Shown here piece after piece: positions 43,861 through 55,000 of a stretch of DNA of 64,000 nucleotides. Source of the DNA: Ophioceras dolichostomum (taxonomy: Eukaryota > Ascomycota > Sordariomycetes > Magnaporthales > Ophioceraceae); NCBI GenBank assembly GCA_003049485.1, contig PYST01000174.1, positions 4,829-68,828 on the forward strand. Reading direction: 5' to 3'. The translations under genes and the position numbers were made by a program. The first letter of the stretch is position 1, and every line of letters begins with the position of its first letter. The notes below the pieces were generated by a model that did not search any database, was not told the DNA's origin, and saw only the letters and a program-made list of their open reading frames with translations.

Positions 43861-45761
43861 TACATATCCCTACGGTCTCAGCACGATGGACGCTGTCACC
43901 GCCAAGGGATTTAGTGGTATCAAAAGAAAAACCTTGAAAAAGAAAGGAACATTTTGACACCTGCTAGACTAGTGAGAGAGACAGGCACGAAGTTTGATGG
44001 CACGTCCGATGTTTGGGATCAGCCATGTATGTACCACCACGAACGACGGACGCGAGCATCATCGGTTCCGAGGCAATCAGAACCAAGGGATGGAGTCTCA
44101 CACATGGTAACGGGGAAACACGGAAGGGGGGGCTTTTGTAGAGGCGACCTGTATCATGGTGGGAGGACCGACAGTTTGTTACCGGAACTTCTGCTCGGAA
44201 AAGGTTCTAGAAGCTGGCACGTTGTAAAGGGAAGTGAGACCACTCAAGATTTCAAGAAATCCCGACTGCACCGCCTCTTAGATTTTCACGCTATGTTTGA
44301 GTAATAGTGAGAGCAAGGCTCACCCGGGAGAGGAGTCCGTCCGGGCGGGCAGCGTACGCATGCAGGTGCCCCGCCATCAGAAGGTGTCTTTCGCACGATT
44401 GAATCAAACGCCGAGGCATGCAGATTTGTGGTGGGCGGGCAAGCAGCAGGCTGATCTCGCGGGAGAGCGCTCTCGGAAAGGCAGGCAATGGTTTTGGGGG
44501 TGGGTGCGGAATACACGATGTTAGGCTGTCACAAAGGTTTGGCACGTGTTGGCCAAACGTCGACTAACACTAACATCATCACACACCCTCTCCCAAATTC
44601 GGACGGGTGAAACCCCGACCACTTCCGCAGGCGGCACACACAGACCGCCAACAGAAAAGAAAAGGAAAGAAAAAAGGACCTGGTCTGGGCTTTATTTTAT
44701 TTCATACTTCTATCTATGTACTGGCCCGAAACTGTTGCAGCACATCTAACAAGCGTCACCTTGGCATACTATTGGGGAACCATGGTACAAAGTACAAATC
44801 CGTTATTCACAAGGGTGTCATCCGGAGTCGATCAGGAGCATCACGTCTTGAACGGGCCGAACCAAGCAAAACTGCCAGTGAGTGAGCGGGGTGGCGAGTT
44901 TTCTTTTTTCTTCTATAGCTTGTTTCTGATCTAACACATTCCTCTCGAAGAACACATACACAGGCTGTTAAGCCGTTACCGGCAACCAAGCCGGGCCGCC
45001 TTCGGTTCCCAGGCATTGGCAAACCATACGATGATTCGCGCGTGCCGGAATCATGCCCTCCATCGGGGACCCTTCCACGATGCTCACGCGGAAAGATGAG
45101 CAAGCCCTCCCTTTCGGGTGCTTGCGCCGATGAAACTCATCAGTCCTGAGGACAAGACTTGCTTGCGTCAGGACGGGCTTCACGACGGTAAACCTACCTG
45201 CCCAAACGTGACAAGACAAAATAGTCAGGACGAAAGCATGGGCAGGGCAGAACAGAACAGGGCCTGGCCCCATCCATCATCGAGACCCATATGAGGCCTC
45301 AGTAGTAAAACGTTCACGGTGGAGGGTTGAAATACTCTTCTTACCCACCAACCGCCCTACTCTAGGTTGGTTGACTCTTGGTCTGTTTTGGCATCTCTGC
45401 TGGATGTGAAAGCTTCCTTCCCCTTTCCTTCCTTTCCGTTCCTTTTTCATTGCTTCCTTTAGGCCTTGATAATCCCGGAGAGGTGAGTTGATGAATATTC
45501 GAGATAACTCTCAAGCTGGTTTACAGGCACATCTCAGAATCTTGACTAACAGCGTTCAACCCAACGATTAGCTGTGCTCTATTCCCTTCGCTTTCACATA
45601 AGTCTCTCTGGAGAGGTAAAAGCCATTTCCCGGCCCCTTCGCCATCCGAGAGAAAGGCCAAGTACTGATGAGAGGGAAGCTGGCTGCTTGTGGTAGATAG
45701 ACTCCTTTCACATTACCCGGCCTATTCACCCCCAAAACCGCCAAACATCACATCACCCACC
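43861..45761. other. Intergenic region before the first secreted-protein gene
   Basis: 1.9 kb without a supported ORF. The right end includes a CT-rich stretch at about 45410-45470 and the leader intron of the next gene (45483-45571). It is the left edge of the gene-sparse interval. Confidence 0.4.
45483..45571 (+). other. Predicted 5'-leader intron of the first secreted-protein gene
   Basis: Donor GAG|GTGAGTTG, a TTGACTAAC branch-like sequence near 45542-45550 and acceptor ATTAG|CTGTGCTC define an 89-bp intron upstream of the ATG at 45762. The same boundaries occur in front of the second gene of the pair. Confidence 0.55.
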
Positions 45762-46679
45762 ATGAGGTTCTTGGCAACGGCAGCCGTCCTCCTGGCAACC
45801 GGCCTAGCGTCGGTCCACGCCCAGAACAACAACGCGAACAACGCGACGGCGACCACCACCGCGGCCGCCGAGGAGGGCACGGGGTCGTCGGCCACCGCCA
45901 CCACGACGGCCTCGTCGGAGACCGGGACTGCGACCGGCATTAACCTGGCCGACATCCTCAACCTCGGCAGCGGCGGCGCCAACCTGGCGGACGTGAACAT
46001 CGGCAACCAGCTGGACCTCGCCAACGCCATCGGCCTGCTGATGAACAACCTCTGCATCGGCAACCTGTTCAACCTGAACAACATCCTCGGCCTGGGAGGG
46101 AACCAGGAGCTGGAGCTCCTACTGTCGCTCGGCCAGATCAACCAGCTGGTGTCCCTGGGCTTCCTCAACGTCTTCGACGTGCAGAGCCTGTTCGCCAGCG
46201 CCTTCGTCGGCAATGGGTTTGCTGGGATCGGCAACGGGTTCAACAACGCCTTCGTCGGCGGTGGGCTTTTCAACTTTGGCGTGTTCAAGAGGGAGCTTGA
46301 AGCCAGGAAGAAGGTACCTTGTTTCCGTTCTCTGCCTCTTTCTACTTCCTACTTACCTACCTACCTACCTAAGTCAGGTAGGTAATGTACTTGAAAAAAA
46401 AGAAATATTGCTAACATCTCCCTACCCCTATAGAACCTCAAGCGCACAAGGCTCCGCCGCAACATCCTCGGCAAGCGCCAGTGCCAGGTCGCGGATCTCA
46501 GCCAGCTGGAGGGCATCGACGTTAACGACAACAACAACAACAACGAGAACGAGCAGGCCACGTCCACGGCGGAGGCTGCTGCGAGCGCCACCGCCGAGGC
46601 CGAGGGGGAGGAGGAGACCAAGGCGGCTGGGCAGCGCGGCGCCGAGGGACGCCGTCGTCGTGCCCGTGGCTCGGCGTGA
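45762..46679 (+). CDS. Secreted Asn/Leu/Gly-rich protein (pair member A), unknown function
   Basis: Exons 45762-46313 and 46434-46679 (120-bp intron, GTACCT, GCTAAC branch at 46410, ATAG acceptor, phase 0) give 265 aa. A clear signal peptide (MRFLATAAVLLATGLASVHA) is followed by a Thr/Ala/Ser-rich stretch likely to be O-glycosylated. Then comes a core of about 110 residues made of Leu, Asn, Gly and Ile (INLADILNLGSGG, IGNLFNLNNILGLGG, LLLSLGQINQLVSLGF, FNNAFVGGGLFNFGVF). There is one Cys in the core. After it, basic sites KREL and LGKRQC could be cut by a Kex2-like protease, separating a charged, Asn/Glu/Ala-rich tail that ends in an Arg cluster. No known domain. The core aligns with the gene at 51087, so the two appear paralogous. 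Destination outside the cell or in the wall is inferred from the signal peptide. Confidence 0.82.
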
Positions 46680-49600
46680 GCGTGAGCTTGAAGATGTGAG
46701 ACGTTGAGGTGTAAGCGTGAGTGTGCGGGTGTCCGAGTGACCCTGGCCTGGCTCCCTTTGCTTTTGCTCTGCTCTGCTTGAGAAAGGCTGCCTGCCTACC
46801 GGCCCTGTATTGCATGCACTACACTGCAAAACGAACCCCGGCCACGGCTCTTCTCTCTCCCTTTGTCTCACCTTCGCTTTGGGTAGGAGTGTGGCCAACA
46901 AAAACCCTTCTCAGCATGAGGGAGGCGCATGGGGGAAGGCACATGGGGGAAAAGCGAAGTGTGGGGTACACAGGCAAGGAGAGGGGAAAGGATGGGTGGG
47001 ATGGTGGCAGGGGGAGGAATTCTCTAGAAGAGATTCCCGTGATGTTGGAACTGCCTCTTTTCGGTGTTTCAACCATCGTCCCCCTGTCTCTTTGGAGACA
47101 GATGTCTTTTTTTTCTTGTTTCTTCACACATTGTACATGTAGCTAGAACTCCTTGAATACCTACATACGGCTTGTGCGCTCGCTCGAGTTCGGATGCCAA
47201 CGAAGATAATAAGATTTTCGGTTTACTCGTTTACTCCTTGTTCTTCAGTCTTGTTCGTTGGCCATGCTACTGTTTTGTGTTATATGAACAGATGATTCTC
47301 AAGCTCACTGCGCCTTGGCCACGGAAACACACAACCCATCTTTCTAAGCGTACGGAATACGTGTGACTTGATGGCATTCGCGGAATCTTGGTTTCTGAGG
47401 CGATCATGATGCAAATGGCGGTGGCGGGCCACGTTCTGCTCACACACACCTTCGATCATTGGCGTTACTCACGCTGACACAATCCAGAGGGAAGAGAAAA
47501 CAAGCTTCAGAGATCGGATGAAGGTACGCCCGCTGCGCCACTACGGAAAGAAACTAGGTGCTTGATACCTCTTGGCTGAAAAGTCTATTTTTGTTTCTTG
47601 AGTTTTGTCATTGCGAGAAGGAGAGCTGATGGGCAATGATGGGATTGTTTGGAGCTACTGTAAGTGCTAGGCAGTGTTGGGTGAGGGCGCCGGGAAGGCA
47701 ACGGAACTGCATCAGAAGGAACAGGGAAGCGAGCAAAAAGAATGACAAGACAGGATGGGATGAATCTGGTCTCAAGTCCACATCCTTCCGTCCTCCGCGC
47801 CTAGGACCAGGGCAGGTACGGAATAAGCGCAGGCAGGCCAGGCACGGGGTAAGGAGAGGGAGCTGATGAGAGCTGAGAGCTGTAAGAGCTGACAGACAAG
47901 CAGCACAAACAAGCAGCAGAACAAGAACAAGCAATGACTAGTGTCACGGCGGGTGGACGTGGGACGAAACAACCAAGAGAAGATACCTCTAGATGGCGAC
48001 GTCGTATTCCAATGTTTCTTGCACGGAGCACACCCAAAAATATTGGTCCGGTTTCGATGCGAGGTTCTTTGAGCGGGTATGTGGGTGTGACAGGAGGCTG
48101 CCGAGCAACAGCAAGAGTAGCACACAGCAGAGCAGCAGTGCGTGCGTGAGGGAACCCGACATGCCTTGATCGGACGGGCCGGTCGTTCTCGATGTGAGTC
48201 TATCCAAGTTGGTGGTTGGGATGGCAGGCGCGGGTACCTTAGGTACGTTGCCTAAGGTGCAAGTGGGCGGACAGGCATGTGGTCGGACCGACGGACGGAC
48301 AAAACGAACAGGCGAAATATGACAGTGACCTCTGTCACCCTTCAACCGAACTTCGAAATCCGAACTGACAGATAGATGACAGAGCGAGCAATGATGACGG
48401 CCGGATAATACGAGATGACGGTTCGTCAGAAAACCCGATAGTTAAAACAGTTCGACATGTCAATGCCCTGAGCCGGGACGTGCTTCAGCTTTGACAACCT
48501 GTGACAGTTTGTGCTGGGGATCCCGTCCCGATCCGGAAGGCGGGGGGGGAAGCAACAGACAGCCCCTTGCAGCGCCTTTTCAGCAGTCCACTGTTGGATC
48601 GTGGATGGTGCGTGCGTGCGCTGCTGTGCACCCGCCCACGCCGCCGTTAGCTGCATGTGCCAGGCGGCCACAACGGGGAAGGAGGGAAAAAACAGGGGTG
48701 GGTAGGATGGCATTTCAGGGCACCCATCGAAAAAAAAGAGCCGCAATCCATCCATCACAGTTTAAGCTTGTCTGAACAACCCCACTTTCCCACTCCACCG
48801 TCTCCAGACGTCACCTCCTTCCTCTACCAGTCTTCCAACAATGTGCGTCCGTGGCCTGGACAGACAGAAGGACAGACAGACAGACCATGTCGCATTTACC
48901 CATCTCGTTCTTTTCTGCGGGCGCCCTTTGCGAAAAGGATTCTTTCTGCGAGAAGGAAACTGATCGGATCAGCAGGACCCTCTGCCAACCCTGCTATTTT
49001 CGTTTGGTTAGCAGGCTGAGATCGGATGAAATCAAATGGTTTGGAGTTTTGAGCCACCGTTGGGAACTGCGAGGCGGCGGATATCGACCTCCACGATCTC
49101 ATCGAGGAAGTGACCTCATGGCTCCGTACTTCCTAAGCATCTTGGAAGGCCTCCTCCTCCCCCTCCTCCCTTGAAGCCAGCCCTGGCCCTGGAAGACTAC
49201 CGGCTTTGGGGATGCTCATTTCGGAGAGCGGCATCCGCTGTTGGGAGAAGTCGGAGAATAGTTGATGACTGACCCCATGACTCCATTCGCGCCACCTCCT
49301 TGCCCTCCTCACCTCGCCCTCCTACCCTGACCTTTTCTCTTCTACATGTATATCTCACACGATATACGTGAGAGTCACAGCACAGCACAAGGTAAGGAGA
49401 CATCTCGCTTTGGGGAAACTGCGGTCACCCGGTGCTCTTCGGTACCGGAAAAAGATCGTCGCCTTGTCTCCTCTGTGAGGGCTAGCAAGCGCCACGCCCA
49501 GCGGTGACGACGGTGTTTCTACCTCCAACACGATGAAAACGTGCAGGAAATTAAGGCCGAAGATTCCGCGCAAGGCTCTCCTTCTGGGCCATTCCATTTC

Positions 49601-51086
49601 TCAGCATCACAGTATCTCTTGTTGGCGCGGCGGGCGTCGTCGTCGCCACCGCCTGACTGCTTACCAGCGAAACGTCGCGAAACGTGCTGGTCAACCCTCG
49701 GCGTCGATCAGGGTAAAAGCCCATTAGAGCGAGGCTTGGCAACCATATGCCAAAGGCTCAAAGGGCACTGTTCTCGGCACGGGAGCCGACTATAGTGCCA
49801 CGAGTACCTCCTATACGTCTGTGCTATCAAAGGGTACAATGCAACTGCACGGACGCCTCCCACTTGCGATGGCTGACTGCGACTGTGAAGGCGCCTCTCC
49901 TTTGCTTGTCAAGCATACCAAGCATCTCGGTCCAAGCATCTGTCTCTCCCCTCCCCCCCACCCCCGACCAAAACATTAAGGTTATTTTGTCGTTCTCACA
50001 CACACCCTGGCCTTCCACCCTCACCTCTTGTTTATCCCTTGCCAAGATCACCCCTTCGGCCAGAGAGACTTCCGTGCATGACGTCCCCCAGCACCAGTCA
50101 CAGTCGCCACCGCCAGTTCTGTTCTGTTCTGAGAGAGTCCATCCCACCCAGAACCCAGGCAGCCAGGGCCCGTTCTGGGTCGTCCTCCTGTTGCCGGAGA
50201 GATTCCAGCCCTTCGACAGGCCTTCTTCCAGAGTTCCCGCTCACACACACATGCACACATTCCCACACACACTGCAGAGTGCAGCCCGGCTCTGCAGCTG
50301 ATCCCACCGCCGGAACCATCACCACCACTACGAACCCCTGCTCCAATGGCGGAAAATTTTCTCCTCTCTGCTTCTGAGTTTCCTCCTCTCCTCCCACACC
50401 TTTTCCTCGATCCTTCCCACCCTCCCCTGCCATGGGAGCATGGGTCCTGCCCTGTCGACTCTCTTGTTTTACCCCGTCGTTTCCGTCCCGAGTCTGATAC
50501 GCCCCGGAACGCTCCCTCTCTGCTCTTCCGAAGCGAATTATACCTCGGGGTTGTCCTATTAGGCCTTTTGCCTGGACTGATGGGTAATGAGTATTGCCTT
50601 GACGGCTGGCTTGGCGGGAGGTCGTCTCTCATGCCTTGGCGGCAGCCGCACATCTCACCATCCGGGATCTTGGCGGCCCTCTTCCCCCGTATATAACCAG
50701 CTCCTCCTCTGGCCTTCATGGTGTCCGACTTCTTTTCGTTTCCAGCCTCATCAACTCAAAGCTTCTCTTCTTCTCTCGCCCACTTCTTCTTCTCTTTCAG
50801 TCATTCTCTTCAGAGGTGAGTATTACTCTATAATAATAGAGACCCCGGACCGACCTACCTTCAGCCTGGTGTGGACATCATCGGGATCCAGAAGGATATC
50901 AAAAAGGGAAACACCTGGCTAACATCCTCTCCTGACGCAGCTGTGCTCGTTGTTCGCTTCACTCCTTTCAAACCAACTTTCGTTGAACATACAGAGCTGT
51001 GCTCATTTTTTGCTATTCTCTTAACTCTTTAATTTACCTCTTCCACCACTCTCTTTAAAACCTTTTCTCCACCACCTACCTTCAAA
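46680..51086. other. Gene-poor interval between the two secreted-protein genes, 4.4 kb
   Basis: No ORF with protein-like composition or motifs. Features seen: a palindromic ACCTTAGGTACGTTGCCTAAGG-like element at about 48235-48258, GGACAGACAGA-type repeats near 48867-48888, CA-rich stretches near 50243-50275, and CT-rich promoter-like DNA from about 50380 onward. The leader intron of the second gene is at 50816-50940. Confidence 0.4.
50816..50940 (+). other. Predicted 5'-leader intron of the second secreted-protein gene
   Basis: Donor GAG|GTGAGTAT, branch GGCTAAC at 50918-50924 and acceptor GACGCAG|CTGTGCTC define a 125-bp intron upstream of the ATG at 51087. The exon start CTGTGCTC is identical to that of the first gene. 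Confidence 0.6.
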
Positions 51087-52048
51087 ATGAAGCCTGTCAG
51101 CATCCTCGTCGGCGCTCTTGCCGCCTTCGTCTCTGCCGCCCCCACCACCAGCACCAAGGAGGTCGAGGCCCGCACCATCGGCGCTTTCGGCAACTCCTTC
51201 GACATCGGGTCGTTCAACAACTTCCAGTTCGCCGGCTCCGACTTCCTGTACCTGGGCGGGCTGAACGGCCTCAACCTGAACGCCATCCACAGCCTGATCC
51301 TGAACAACGGCTTCAACTTCAACCAGAACTTCGCCCAGCTCTTCATCGCCGACCAGCTCAACGTCCAGCTCCTGGCCCAGCTCGTCCAGCTCCAGACCCT
51401 GTCCCAGATCGCCGCCACCGGCGCCCTGGCCTCGTTCAACCTGCAGACCCTGGTCATCGACCCGTTCTCGCTGGGTCTGCTACAGGACAACATCGGCGGC
51501 TTCAACCTGCACCAGCTCATCAACCCCAACCTCTTTGGCCAGATCAACCAGATCGGCTCGAGCTTCCCAGGTAAGCAGGAGTGATTTTTCATTTTTCCAA
51601 ACTTAACCGGTCATCTCTCAGTGCGCAACACGAAAGAGGAAGTACGCAGCACAGCAAAGCAGGCAAAGCAAGGCAAAGCAAAGCATTTCAAGTCACCGCC
51701 ACTCTTTCAACAACGTCCAGCAACAAAACCAGCAACTTCTCTCTCCGTCTCCCCGCCTTTCTTCCAGCACGCTCCAGATCACGACCCAGTGTGTGAAAAA
51801 GAAACGGCGGGAGAGTAGAGCTCACGCGGCACACAAAAAATCAACCCTGGCACAAAGGTTTCGACTTGAACGCAGTGAACGGGCTGAACGGCCTCAACGG
51901 CCTGAACCTCGGAAACAACCTGAACATCGGCAACAACAACAACCTGAACCTCGACAACAGCAACCTGGTCGATGCCAACAACCAGAACCTCAACGTCGTC
52001 ACCGCTGCGCAAAACGATGCTCAGGAGGGCAGCTCGTCCCTGAACTAG
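51087..52048 (+). CDS. Secreted Asn/Leu-rich repeat protein (pair member B), unknown function
   Basis: Exons 51087-51570 and 51858-52048 (287-bp intron, GTAAGC ... ACAAAG, Gly codon split) give 224 aa. The signal peptide is MKPVSILVGALAAFVSA, with cleavage before APTT; a KEVEAR site follows. The mature core is Leu, Asn, Gln, Phe and Gly-rich (FGNSFDIGSFNNFQFAG, LNGLNLNAIHSLILNNGF, QNFAQLFIADQLNVQLLAQL). The second exon is a near-periodic LNGLNGLNGLNLGNNLNIG series ending in Asn/Asp. There are no cysteines, so no disulfide knot, unlike typical effectors or hydrophobins. The splice reads cleanly in frame (SSFPG-FDLNAVNG), but the acceptor lacks a pyrimidine tract and is the weak point. If unspliced, the protein would stop a few residues into the intron (PGKQE, 165 aa). 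The strong codon bias for C-ending codons hints at high expression. Confidence 0.82.
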
Positions 52049-55000
52049 ACCGACACACGCCACGCTTGCTTTCGCCTCTCTCTGCCTGCTACTGCCTGCC
52101 TGCCTGCTACTTCCTCTTTGGTGCTCCGCTACGGGTTTCTATCCATCTACGCACACGATTCACACACACACACACACTTCAAGACAAACACGCTGACTTC
52201 GCCTTTTCTTCTCTCAAGGCTTCTCCTTCAAGAAGGAGTAAAGCTTCTCCGCTTAAGCTAGCTTTACGCGAGATGAGCAGATGAGCAGATGAGATCCCCA
52301 AACCGCGGCCTCCGACGGCTCCGCGCCGTGGGTCGCTTCGGGGAAGGGATTCTCATCTCGTCTGGAGAGCAGGTGTTGGTTGGGCGCCTTTTCGGCGTGC
52401 GGGTTTTTTTTCTCTACCTGTCCGGCGTTTCTTCATTTCTCAATTCCTACGATGGATAGTTCACTGGGTAGACCTTTTGGCGGAGGAAATGGGCAATAGT
52501 AGAAGAGGAGGTAGTTTAGTGGTGGAGTGGAATAGTATGTGGTTGCGAGAGAGATCAGAGGTTTTTTTGAAGAGTTTTTTTCCGGGGTGAAGCGCGGAGA
52601 GGAGGAGGGGGAGAGGGAAGAGAGCAAGAGAAAGAGAGTCCTCAGATTGGCAATTGCTTTTCCTTTCACGCACATACCAAGTCCTGTTTTTTTGCTTTTG
52701 TTCTTCTCTTTGTTCTCCACCCTTTTCTTCTTCTTCTCTCCCCTCAGAAACCCACCTTTTCCTCGATACCCCATATTCAGAGCCTCGTCAGATTTGTTTT
52801 TTGGCGGCGGCTTCCGGGGGTAGGAACGGGACAAGGGTGGGCGGACGGGGAATCCAGCGAGTTACGTCACAAGAGCTCTTTTTACTTCCTCTGAAGAGAA
52901 GATATGAAATTGTTTACGGAATTGGGCAGAGCCGGAGTAATCTCAAACATCTTTTTTTTTCCCTAACCCCCCAGCTTTCCATGAATCCCCAGGCAACAAC
53001 TTCGTGAGGCTGATGATGGTGGATGGGGGAGGTGAAGGAGAGGTGAAACTTTACTGCACACACCCCGCCCACCCCCGTCCGAACCGATCGGGGGCTCACG
53101 CGGCATTTGCTTAGGCCATTTAAGCATATCTGAACTTTTTTCCCTTTTGCCCTGTCCGGCTATTGTTAGATCGACATGGATGTCGACTGTTCCGCTGGGG
53201 AAAAAACAACACGGGGAGTTCTGTTCTTGTCGCTACTGAGAGGATTGGCACCTGTCGGTGTTTCACCATAGCCTTGACAGTTCTGAGACGGCTGGGCAAC
53301 GGTCACGGACCCTCTCTCTCCTCTTTCTGTCCCTTCCCACTCCCTCGGACTCGTCCGCTCCCGTTTGGATGGCGGACGAGGGCATGAATGAACTTGGCCT
53401 AACTGACCACACGCCATCCCATTGTCGTCTTGTCAATGAGTCAATTGACATCTGTCCCGCTGATGGAGTGATGCGATGGCAGCTCGTGCCTTTCTGCGTC
53501 CGGATTCGTCTTGCCCATGCCCATGCCCATGCCCTCCGTGTGCTTGATAGTTGATCTGTTAATAGACGGTTGACCTCGCGATATGCTTCTCAATCCGGTG
53601 TCTCTTAAAGGGCCTTTTGTCGAGTATAGTGAGTTTGGCTCCTATATATTACGTACATATCACATTGCCAAGCCCTCTTCTCGTCGCAGGTTGAAGCTCG
53701 CCTTTCGTCCACCTGGGCCTGCGGGCAAGTCTCCTTGGGAGCCAGCTTTGCCTTATCACCTGAATTGTCGAGCCCATTCAGATATTCCAAATAATCGGGA
53801 TGGAGGGTTATTGTAAGGGGTGTCACGTGCGAAGTCAACCACCTCAATTTTCCCGAGCTCCCTTTGGATCATGTCCCCCATGCCCCCTTCACGTCAATTT
53901 TCCAGCAACATGGGCTTCGTCGAGTTCAGTTTGTGGTGATGAAAGAAAGCACCGATAACGACTGAGAGCCCTTTCTCGGTGTTCCGGACAACAGACGGAC
54001 GTCCGGCCTCGCTTCTGCAAAAACACACCCAGGACAAGGCGCCCGTGTTGGAAATCATGCATGTGTGCCTGTGATGATGTTTGTTGGCATGCAGACTCAG
54101 GAGGTTTTTGCAGTGTGTGCGATAATGGGAGGGTGAAAAAAGACGCATCACCGCCCCCTCATTGTGATGTGCTGGCCGGCAGGTGCGGCCGATAGGACGC
54201 ATTAGCCGTTGTGTATAGGCGGCCGAAGATGCGGCCGGCGTGGCGATGGCTCGGTCAAAGGCACTTCTCATGATCCAACTCGAATGTGACCGGTGTCGTT
54301 CGCCTTGGCCTTTGATGAACCGACAATGGCGATAGATGGATTGCTCCTGACATCCTAGTGATGTCCTTTGACTGTTTCCCAAAGGAGATCTTGAGCAGTT
54401 CAGGAGGATCTTCCAATCTTGGCCCCTGACATCGCTGCCTAGAGCTCGAGAACTGACAGCCTTGCTCGCAGAACCCAATCCACGAAACTAATCTGGAGGG
54501 GTTGGGCACTTTTCACGTCTCCATAGGTATGTAGCCGAACCTCGAGCATACGCACAGCCAGCCGCAGGTCGTTCAGGATAGCCTGCTTGGGCCATGGAAG
54601 ACGAAGAAGTGCGGTGAGAATGGGCCGACTGCCAGCCAGTGCTGGACCAGCCACTCGGCCCTCTTCGGGGGCCGTTTCTTTTTCGGTCGCGAAACCCCGG
54701 GGTTGGCCAGCCACGGCGTGGCGGCCAGCCACTCGGCGGCCAAAAACGCCTCTTGATCAGCCGCGGCCAGCCGAAGCGGCCGGCACACACACTCTCACAA
54801 ACTCACACGTCCCACTCGCTCCACTAGCCGAAGGAGAAGAGGAAAGCCCTGAGGCACACCGTCAGTGCCCCTAAGCTACCGCCGTCGGCAGAAGGCAAGT
54901 CCGGGGGATTCCCGCGCCCCAAATGTCCCTTGAGAAAGAAAAAAAAAGAGTCCTGATCTGCGCCTCCTCTCGGGCACCAGCGCCGCCACGCGACAGGACA

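Noticed and set aside
49747..50301. 184-codon plus-strand ORF upstream of the second secreted-protein gene
   Set aside because: Pro/Ser/His-rich reading of CT- and CA-rich promoter-like DNA, with no domain; opposing ORF has similar length.
53894..54478. 194-codon minus-strand ORF in the gene-poor block
   Set aside because: Mixed composition without motifs, spans or consistent codon use; start codon is not supported.
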